NCBI RefSeq assembly: GCF_014648095.1
Contig: NZ_BMQL01000018.1
Coordinates: 1 to 64,000 of the forward strand
Source of the DNA: Deinococcus ruber
Lineage (GTDB): Bacteria; Deinococcota; Deinococci; Deinococcales; Deinococcaceae
DNA length: 64,000 bases
Direction of reading: 5' to 3'
This document shows, piece after piece, positions 58,172 to 64,000 of the stretch (position 1 is its first letter; each line of letters begins with the position of its first letter). Position numbers and translations under genes: made by a program. The notes under the pieces are model-generated. The model was not told the origin of the DNA. It saw nothing but the letters and a program-made list of their open reading frames with translations, and ran no database searches.

Positions 58172-58855
58172 ATGGTACAGGTTTGGCAGCCTGCAGCGCT
58201 GAGTCGTCCTCAGTTGGAAGAACGGCGTCTGTTCGCAGAACCCTCCCTTCGGGAGGGCACATTGAGTTCTATACAGCTCGCTGAGTTGTGCGGTGTCGGA
58301 TCGAGCGCGGTGCGCACATGGCGTCAACGCCTGCGTGCCCAAGGTTCGCTGGAGGCGACGGTGACGTCGGGATCGCCCAGACGCCTCACAGATGCGCACC
58401 TCGCGGAGCTCATCGGCTTGTTGCAGGCCGGGCCTGATCAAGACCAGTCCCCTGACCAACGCTGGCCGTGTCCCCGCATCCGAGCCGTCATCGGTTTGAA
58501 ATTTGATGTCTGGTACCTGGTACCACGTCGATCATCTGCGTCGCCTGCTGTACGCATGGGGGTTCTCTCGGCAAAAACCGGCGAAGCGGGCGGCTGAGCA
58601 GGACCAAGACGCGGTCGCAGCATGGATTGATACCATGGTGCCCGCGCTGGAATGCAAGATGGCGTCGGGAGAAACGCTGGCCTTCTTGACTGAAGTGGGG
58701 TTCAGCCTGAAGCCCACTGTGACGCGGACATGGGCACCGTGTGGGAACCCGCCGGTGTTGGAACCCAAGACGACTTGGCAGAAGGTCTCGACGATTGGGG
58801 CCATCACCACGTCAGGTCAGTTCTTACAGCACACCCACCCGGCCGCCATCAAGGG
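58172..58855 (+). pseudogene. IS630-type transposase, copy 1 (frameshifted, truncated)
   Basis: The N-terminal HTH half (MVQVWQPAALSRPQLEERRL...) runs to FDVWY at about 58517; a 7-bp tandem duplication (TGGTACC twice at 58511-58526) then shifts the frame. The DDE half continues in the other frame (HVDHLRRLLYAWGFSRQ, LTEVGFSLKPTVTRTWAPCG, WQKVSTIGAITTSG), including the second catalytic-region motif, and breaks off near IKGPQ (about 58855). Copy 2 lacks the duplication, which identifies it as secondary. Confidence 0.8.
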
Positions 58856-58905
58856 CCCACAAACGGGTGCATTGCCTTCACCGGGTCGGGAGAGGCTGAC
58901 TGTCC

Positions 58906-59070
58906 GTGACCGCCGCCAAGCCCTCCCGCCACCGTTTCCCCATGACCATCATCCAGCAGAGCGTTTGGCTGTACCACCGCTTTTCCCTGAGGTGCCGGGA
59001 CGTCTAGAAGTGGCTGCACCAGCGCGGCCGTCAGGTGAGTCACGTGACCCCGCGCATGGTGCATTCAATT
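58906..59070 (+). pseudogene. IS6-family transposase remnant
   Basis: From GTG 58906 the frame reads SRHRFPMTIIQQSVWLYHRF then SLRCRDV-stop-KWLHQRGRQVSHVTPRM, the N-terminal signature of IS6/IS26-like transposases (HRFPxxII..AVWLYxRFxLSxRDVExxLxxRG). It has an in-frame TAG and no catalytic core. It abuts the truncated IS630 copy 1. Confidence 0.65.
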
Positions 59071-59129
59071 TGAACCTCTTGCAGGCGACAACTCAGCGCT
59101 CTCCTCAGTCGCAGGCTGAGTCGCCACCC

Positions 59130-61469
59130 TCAGTTTTTGATCAGGACACTCATGAAACTGGCCGTGATGACCACATCAAGCCGACCATCGCCATTCACGT
59201 CCCCGAGCGTGACACCCGTAGGACGGGCCTCAATCCTGTAGGTCACCTGGGGAGCGAACGTCCCGCCCCCCTGACCCAGCAGCAGCGACGCCGTGCTGTA
59301 ATATGTCGTCGTACCGGGGGCGCTGGGGGGAATGTTGTTCGGGGCGACGATATCCAGCTGTCCGTCGCCGTTGACATCCCCTAGGGCGACGCCACTGGGT
59401 TTATACCCAACCGCGTAGATCTCCTGATGAGCGAACGTCCCGCCCCCCTGACCCAGCAGCACAGAAACGTTGTTGCTGTTGCTGGAAGCGTTCGAAGTCA
59501 CGATATCGGGCCGTCCATCGCCGTTCAGATCGCCCAGGGCAACCCCACTCGGAGCGCCCCCTACCGCATACGCCGCCTGAGCAGCGAATGTCCCGCCCGC
59601 CTGACCCAGCAGCACAGAAACGGTGTTGCTGGAAGCGTTCGAAGTCACGATATCGAGGCGTCCGTCGCCGTTCAGGTCGCCCAGGGCAACCCCACTGGGA
59701 GCGCCCCCTACCGCATACGCCACCTGGGGAGCGAACGTCCCGCCTGCCTGACCCAGTAGGACAGAAACGGTGTTGTCAGCAGCGTTCGCCGTCACGGTAT
59801 CGAGGCGTCCGTCGCCGTTTACGTCTCCCAGGGCAACACTGGTGGGGTGGAGGCCAACTGCATATTCCACCTGGGGCGCGAAGGTTCCGTCCGCCTGACC
59901 CAGCAGCACCGAGACCGAGCCAGCACCCGCAAGAGCGCTGCTGCTGTCAATCGCCGCCACGATATCGGGGCGTCCGTCACCGTTCACGTCCCCCGGGGCA
60001 ACACTGGTGGGTTGCCCCCCAACTGCATATTCCACCTGGGGACCGAAGCTTTGTCCCGCCTGACTCAGCTGCACCGAGACGTAGGTGTCGAAGTCCGCTG
60101 CCGTGACCGCATCGATCCACCCGTCACCATTCATGTCTCCCAGCGCGGTTGCTCGGACGCTGCGAAGGCCATAGGTTCCTAAGCGGCCGAAGCCCGCAGC
60201 GCCTTCCGGCTGGGTCTTGATCCGGAATCGACTGACCACCGGCGCGCACAGGTGTCCGCCGTTCGTCTGGCCGGTCAGTCCTGACGTCAGCACCTGCTCG
60301 ACTTCTTCACCAGCAAACAGCGGCCGCCCCCCCTGGCGAGCCGTCCCGCTGCCGCCGGTGAGCTGTCCGCTCTGCAGGCCACGGACAGTGAAGCCGGTCG
60401 CGTCCACCAGTGCTTGGTCGAAGGTTGGCGTGAAGCTGGAGCTGTTCGGCAGGAAGGTCGATGAGGCCGTGTACGGATCGGGCGACAGGCTCAGCAGCGA
60501 GAGCAGGTTGCCCCCAGCCCCCAGCATCGCGGTCGGTGTGCCTGCTGGCCCGGCGGTGCGCACGGCAGGAATGCGCCTGGCAAAGGGCGAACCACCGACA
60601 GGGCAGCCGATCGCGTTGAGCAGCACCGGGGTATTCGGGAACTGTGCCTGAAGGGCACTGATCCTGGCGACGGCGGCGGCGCTGCCGGCGGTGTCAAGCT
60701 CGTCCGGCGTCTGGGTCGCGGCGGGAAGAGTGTCGGTGTAGGCCGCGACCATCACCGAGACGTTGAAGGGGTCGGCTTGGGCGGTGCGCTGGAGCGGCAG
60801 ATCGAAACTGAAGGTCACCTGACCGGTGGTGCTCCCGGCGGGCAGGGTGCGTGCACCAGTGCCGGGCATGGCCGCCACGAAGCCGTACGGGAAGATGTCG
60901 CTCACCCCGCTGGGCCGCGGCAGGCTGACGGCGGAGACGGCGGCCTCGGGATAGGCCTGGAAGAGCGCGACCCGTTGCGTTACGACCGGGGCAGCCCCCT
61001 CCAGACTTTTCGGCTGGCTGGGCTTGATCTGGCTGGCGATGGCGGGATCGGCACCTGAGCCGTCGAAACGCTGAAGGGTGCTGATGGGCGTTCCGGCGAT
61101 GGTATTCGGGGTTGAGACGGCCAGAAAGGTGAGGTTGGTCAGGGGTGTGCCGCTGGTATTGCTCACCTCCATGGTCGCCTGAAGGTTGCGCCGACCGCCC
61201 TGGTCGAAGTCGGCGCGGGCGAGGGGCGTGAGCGACACAGCGGGTTGGTCGGTCAGTGCCTGAGCGTGGAGACCGACCGGGCGGGCGGTGACGCTCAGCG
61301 GCTGGCTGCCCCCACCGCTGAAGGTGATCTCGAACAACCCCAAGGCGCGGCTGGAAGCAGGTGTGGTGGCCGTGGGGGGTGTCGGTGTGTTCGCCGCGAC
61401 GTCACCAGGTGCTGAGCAGGCCGCGAGTAGGAGGGTAGGGAACAGCAGCAGGTGAGAACGCTTCAACAT
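59130..61469 (-). CDS. Surface lipoprotein with seven FG-GAP/VCBS repeats
   Basis: 779 residues. The lipoprotein signal has lipobox LLAAC (MLKRSHLLLFPTLLLAAC); residues 40-400 form a beta-rich region of unknown family; the C-terminal 300 residues hold seven FG-GAP repeats, each with a DxNGDGxxD calcium-binding loop (ALGDMNGDGWIDAV, APGDVNGDGRPDIV, ALGDVNGDGRLDTV and so on), which fold as a beta-propeller and often bind ligands or surfaces. GGAGA precedes ATG 61469 by 8 nt. It is the only intact gene inside the IS630-flanked element. Confidence 0.9.
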   Translation of the reverse strand: MLKRSHLLLFPTLLLAACSAPGDVAANTPTPPTATTPASSRALGLFEITFSGGGSQPLSVTARPVGLHAQALTDQPAVSLTPLARADFDQGGRRNLQATMEVSNTSGTPLTNLTFLAVSTPNTIAGTPISTLQRFDGSGADPAIASQIKPSQPKSLEGAAPVVTQRVALFQAYPEAAVSAVSLPRPSGVSDIFPYGFVAAMPGTGARTLPAGSTTGQVTFSFDLPLQRTAQADPFNVSVMVAAYTDTLPAATQTPDELDTAGSAAAVARISALQAQFPNTPVLLNAIGCPVGGSPFARRIPAVRTAGPAGTPTAMLGAGGNLLSLLSLSPDPYTASSTFLPNSSSFTPTFDQALVDATGFTVRGLQSGQLTGGSGTARQGGRPLFAGEEVEQVLTSGLTGQTNGGHLCAPVVSRFRIKTQPEGAAGFGRLGTYGLRSVRATALGDMNGDGWIDAVTAADFDTYVSVQLSQAGQSFGPQVEYAVGGQPTSVAPGDVNGDGRPDIVAAIDSSSALAGAGSVSVLLGQADGTFAPQVEYAVGLHPTSVALGDVNGDGRLDTVTANAADNTVSVLLGQAGGTFAPQVAYAVGGAPSGVALGDLNGDGRLDIVTSNASSNTVSVLLGQAGGTFAAQAAYAVGGAPSGVALGDLNGDGRPDIVTSNASSNSNNVSVLLGQGGGTFAHQEIYAVGYKPSGVALGDVNGDGQLDIVAPNNIPPSAPGTTTYYSTASLLLGQGGGTFAPQVTYRIEARPTGVTLGDVNGDGRLDVVITASFMSVLIKN

Positions 61470-61985
61470 CACTGGTCTCCGTTGTAGAGGGGAACAAGGC
61501 CCGTAGAACCGACGCCGAGAGGCTTTGAGATCACCAGAGTGACGGTCTGCCACGCGCCCGGCGGCATCAGACGCGTCGGGAGGCGCAGACGTGACACCGG
61601 AAACAGGCGCAGCAGGAGGGGGCAGGACAGACAGACGAACCTCAAGGGAAACGGGCGTGTGGATGGGCACCTGTGGGATGTCATCCTGACAGACCTCCCT
61701 TGCTCGCCCAGACCCTGGAACGCTGTTTCTGTCCCTTGATCTGGTGGTGGGTGCCTCATTGCCTCATTGCCTCATTGCCTCATTGTAGAGGAATGAACGA
61801 CAGGAGCAGCAGTGGTATGTGGGGGCAGGGACAAGGAAACCTCGACAAGGCGATGAAGGGCAATGGAGAAAACCTCCGGAAGCAACAACGGGACTGTTCA
61901 CCGAGCGGGGAACCTGAACCTCGCCGCCCGCCGCTGAGGTACTCTAGACCTTCAGGCGTTATCGGAGCGTGAACTGATCGGAGCG
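61470..61985. other. Upstream region of the lipoprotein gene
   Basis: No gene recognised. It contains the four-copy octamer repeat at 61753-61784 and borders the truncated IS630 copy 2 at about 61986. Confidence 0.5.
61753..61784. repeat. Four tandem copies of GCCTCATT
   Basis: An 8-bp simple repeat about 285 bp upstream of the lipoprotein start. Repeat-number changes by slippage could alter promoter spacing. Confidence 0.8.
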
Positions 61986-62348
61986 TCAATGATGATCGAC
62001 GTGGTACCAGACATCGAACTTCAAGCCGATGACGGCTCGGATGCGGGGATACGGCCAGCGTTGATCAGGGTACTGAGCTGGATCAGGTCCAGCCTGCAGC
62101 AAGCCGATGAGCTCCGCGAGGTCAGCATCTGTGCGGCGTCGGGATCGTCCTGCCGTCACCGTCGCCTCCAGCGAACCTTGGGCACGCAGACGTTGACGCC
62201 ATGTGCCCACCGCGCTCGATCCGACGCCGCACAACTCAGTGAGCTGTGCAGAACTGAGCGTTCCCTCCTGAAGGTAAGGTTCTGCGAACAGATGCCCTTC
62301 TTCTAACTGTGGACGACTCAGCGTTGCAGGCTGCCAAACCTGTGCCAT
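61986..62348 (-). pseudogene. IS630-type transposase, copy 2 (truncated)
   Basis: 120 residues of the HTH half (MAQVWQPATLSRPQLEEGHL...ELCGVGSSAVGTWRQRLRAQ), ending FDVWYHVDHH and a stop where homology to copy 1 ceases. It lies in inverted orientation to copy 1, with its own terminus at 62387. The DDE half is lost. Confidence 0.8.
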
Positions 62349-62389
62349 CGCTCAGTCTACCCTGTCCCCAACTTATGCAGGTATCGATA

Positions 62390-62467
62390 GGGCGAATGTT
62401 GATGCAGGTGCGTCACGAACTGCTTGCGGAGGGAACCTCGATGCCCGCCTCGTCCATGAGGGTCTGA
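62390..62467 (+). pseudogene. NADAR gene, 3' part
   Basis: GRMLMQVRHELLAEGTSMPA and five more residues, then TGA: the C-terminal NADAR motif (normally NHLGRxLMxVR) separated from its 5' part by the IS630-flanked element. It follows the right-hand TA duplication directly. Confidence 0.85.
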
Positions 62468-62479
62468 CGGCACCAGACG

Positions 62480-62509
62480 TGGCCGGCTACGCCGGGCCTG
62501 ATCCTGCGC
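62480..62509 (+). promoter_or_regulatory. Hairpin leader copy 8
   Basis: GGCCGG ctacg CCGGGCC (one bulge), then TGATCCTGCGC (11 nt) and ATG 62510. It follows the restored NADAR stop by 12 bp, so the array continued here before the insertion. Confidence 0.65.
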
Positions 62510-62815
62510 ATGTCCATCTCTCCTTCAACGCGGATCGTCCATACCACCGCTCACCACTGCCGCATCGGCCATGACATCTTCGAATTCCGTTGCCTGCGCT
62601 TCGGCTATCAGGTGCGTCTGGTCGAAGACGCCCTCTGTGGTCCCTGGGGGTATGGCCTGACGCTCACGCAGGCGGTCCACCAGGCCAATCTCCAGTTGGA
62701 GGCCTGCTTCCAGGAATCCGCGGCGCTCCTCGCTGATGCCGAACAGCTGGCACGGACCTTGCACCTTGCCCCCTGGGTGGACGACTTGCCCTTCGGTGAC
62801 GCCCTCCTGTTCTGA
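62510..62815 (+). CDS. Small hypothetical protein (array gene 11)
   Basis: A 101-residue protein (IGHDIFEFRCLRFGYQVRLV, LTLTQAVHQANLQLEACFQE) with a beta-alpha plan; no family recognised. Last gene with the hairpin leader in this window. Confidence 0.6.
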   Translation: MSISPSTRIVHTTAHHCRIGHDIFEFRCLRFGYQVRLVEDALCGPWGYGLTLTQAVHQANLQLEACFQESAALLADAEQLARTLHLAPWVDDLPFGDALLF

Positions 62816-63001
62816 GCGTCCGAGGCGGGCTTGGCAGTGGTGGACGGTGACGGCGGCCCTCCGGGGGCCGCACCCCCATCCTCCCTCCGTGCCCCGGGCG
62901 AGTCCGTTGAGGAAGCGGGCTGCCAGCAGCCCGTCCAACCGCTCGGACGCAGGCAGGCTCTGAGCATCTGCAGGATGCAGCCCTGGCCTGCACGGTGCAG
63001 G

Positions 63002-63029
63002 CCACCTTGATTGCATGCACGCTGAAGCT
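63002..63029 (+). promoter_or_regulatory. CACCTTGATT leader motif
   Basis: GCCACCTTGATTGCATGC then ACGCTGAAGCT; begins 28 nt before ATG 63030. It is preceded by the palindromic hairpin GGCCTGCA/TGCAGGCC at 62985-63004. Confidence 0.65.
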
Positions 63030-63620
63030 ATGGCTCCTTCTCGGTTTGGCCCTGCACCTCGGATCTTCTTGTTCCCGGGTGGGCGCATCACGGTAGGCAC
63101 GTCGGATGGTCAGCAGCCGCTTGAACTTCAGGTTCAGCAGGGCGCGATGGTGGACCGCTTCGTTGTTCCACTGCACCAGACCTTCGCACTTGCCAGTGAG
63201 GTCGCACGCACGTCGGTGCTGACCTGGCCGGGTGGGTCCGTCGTCCTCCCATGGCATCACGCTCGCCACCTCGCCCGGCTCCTCCGTGCTCATTACCTGC
63301 CCGAGATTTGCGTCACGCGCCGCCGCATCCCTGGCGGTGAGCAGGTCCGCTGGCACTGGACCGATCTGCATGGCCGGACCATCAGTGACAGTGCGCTTGC
63401 TGAAGACCTCCCCCTAAGGGGTCACTTCGAGATTCGCACGCCCTACTACGCTAACGTTTCCGCAACGACCGAACAAGGATTCACATTTCAGTCCTCTTCA
63501 GTTCATGACCTGCGCGATCACGATTATCTTCTCTCGAAGACAGATCCGAGCATCATAACGTTCATCCGACGGAAGCGATTCGGTAAGCCAAAGTCCACGG
63601 CGCAGCGGTCGAGTCACTGA
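63030..63620 (+). CDS. Hypothetical protein
   Basis: A 196-residue alpha/beta protein (FLFPGGRITVGTSDGQQPLE, WHHARHLARLLRAHYLPEIC, RWHWTDLHGRTISDSALAED); no family recognised. The leader motif fixes the start at 63030 rather than 63015. From about 63400 the DNA becomes more AT-rich. The 3' end overlaps the opposite-strand frame by 123 bp. Confidence 0.65.
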   Translation: MAPSRFGPAPRIFLFPGGRITVGTSDGQQPLELQVQQGAMVDRFVVPLHQTFALASEVARTSVLTWPGGSVVLPWHHARHLARLLRAHYLPEICVTRRRIPGGEQVRWHWTDLHGRTISDSALAEDLPLRGHFEIRTPYYANVSATTEQGFTFQSSSVHDLRDHDYLLSKTDPSIITFIRRKRFGKPKSTAQRSSH

Positions 63621-63974
63621 CGGACAGATGAGCCCCATCGGTTGATAGGTCTCGCATAGCCAGCGCACCATACCGGCAGGCGTCTGCGTGGCTGCCAGGT
63701 ACGGTTCGAGCTGCCGCTCGTATGCAGTTTGCAGTCCCTCGACCGCTGCGTCATTCCGGTGAGGTGCGAACGACCATCCAACTGGAAACGACGGATCCAA
63801 AAAATGTGCAGAGGTTCTGAACGAGCAGCTATATTCGTCAACACCATCATCGAGAAAAAATGATGTTCGAGCCATCAATGAGATTGTCCAGTGATTCTTC
63901 CTCTGCTGCACGTGACAATGAAGCTGTTGCCGTCCATTCGTGATGGGGCGCTGCGCTTCACCTGGTTCCGTCAC
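63498..63974 (-). CDS. Hypothetical protein near the window edge
   Basis: 158 residues from GTG 63974; the true start may lie beyond the window. The segment 35-120 (RTSFFLDDGVDEYSCSFRTS, AYERQLEPYLAATQTPAGMV) looks like folded protein of AT-richer composition than the plasmid. No family recognised. Its 3' end overlaps the gene at 63030, and one of the two 3' ends may not be real. Confidence 0.5.
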   Translation of the reverse strand: MTEPGEAQRPITNGRQQLHCHVQQRKNHWTISLMARTSFFLDDGVDEYSCSFRTSAHFLDPSFPVGWSFAPHRNDAAVEGLQTAYERQLEPYLAATQTPAGMVRWLCETYQPMGLICPSVTRPLRRGLWLTESLPSDERYDARICLREKIIVIAQVMN

Positions 63975-64000
63975 AGAAAAGCCCCAGGTGCTGGAAAGCT

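Larger units (their letters stand above)
58133..62387. mobile_element. IS630-flanked composite element (4255 bp) inserted in the NADAR gene
   Basis: Outer ends are inverted repeats TTGATACCTGCATAAGTTGG (left) and the same with one change (TCGATACC, right), each bordered by a TA duplication (58131-58132, 62388-62389), the hallmark of IS630/Tc1-type insertion. Each end carries the 5' part of an IS630-type transposase gene reading inward; both copies are cut short on the inner side. The cargo is a 779-residue FG-GAP lipoprotein plus an IS6-type remnant. Precise removal restores the NADAR frame, so the whole segment appears to have moved as one unit. Confidence 0.85.

Noticed and set aside
1..64000. 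tRNA, rRNA genes or prophage structural genes
   Set aside because: No tRNA-like cloverleaf, rRNA segment, capsid, terminase or integrase sequence was noticed on reading; no scan program was run.

Overview
The window reads as part of a large, GC-rich Deinococcus-type plasmid. The evidence is an iteron array beside a RepA-type initiator, a two-OB-fold single-stranded DNA-binding protein of the Deinococcus-Thermus kind, a complete-looking type IV secretion (conjugation) cluster, and several genes that start directly behind a TAnnnT -10 box with no leader, a common arrangement in Deinococcus. The assignment is inferred from gene content; no database was searched.

Layout. 1-2270: replication origin (ten iterons plus outliers) and repA. 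2395-3780: IS200/IS605-type element with TnpB only. 3815-4584: small minus-strand unit with a 47-residue cationic amphipathic peptide and a small membrane protein. 4843-6853: pilin-like surface protein and an unknown. 6789-14897: regulator island with three TPR-type transcription factors, an HD-GYP protein and a secreted peptide carrying two repeats. 14898-16049: no gene recognised. 16050-21957: replication-type operon (unknowns, a primase-polymerase, SSB). 22107-27068: toxin-antitoxin remnants, a YnfA-like protein, a 112-bp MITE, a LuxR-type STAND regulator and a DUF4242 protein. 27860-32144: three unknowns, one with a GreA-like C-terminus. 32322-51393: type IV secretion and its accessories (VirB9-like?, VirB10, VirB2, VirB3, VirB4, VirB5/TrbJ-like, VirB6/TrbL, VirD4, VirB1-like transglycosylase, VirB11-like ATPase). 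51659-52797: VOC protein and AraC regulator. 52908-54248: membrane protein, HTH protein and five 32-bp tandem repeats. 54556-62815: array of small genes, most headed by the same hairpin leader and interrupted by a 4255-bp IS630-flanked element. 63030-63974: two unknowns.

How it fits together. RepA and the iterons replicate the plasmid, and the primase-polymerase and SSB operon probably serves replication or transfer. The T4SS would export DNA through VirD4, but no canonical relaxase is recognisable. Nine genes on both strands, mostly transfer or envelope genes, share a CACCTTGAT motif, usually exactly 28 nt upstream of the start codon, which suggests a plasmid-wide regulon. The most novel-looking systems are the small-gene array with conserved hairpin leaders at 54.5-62.8 kb, and the divergent peptide / TPR-regulator / HD-GYP locus at 11.9-14.9 kb, whose two leaderless promoters overlap face to face.
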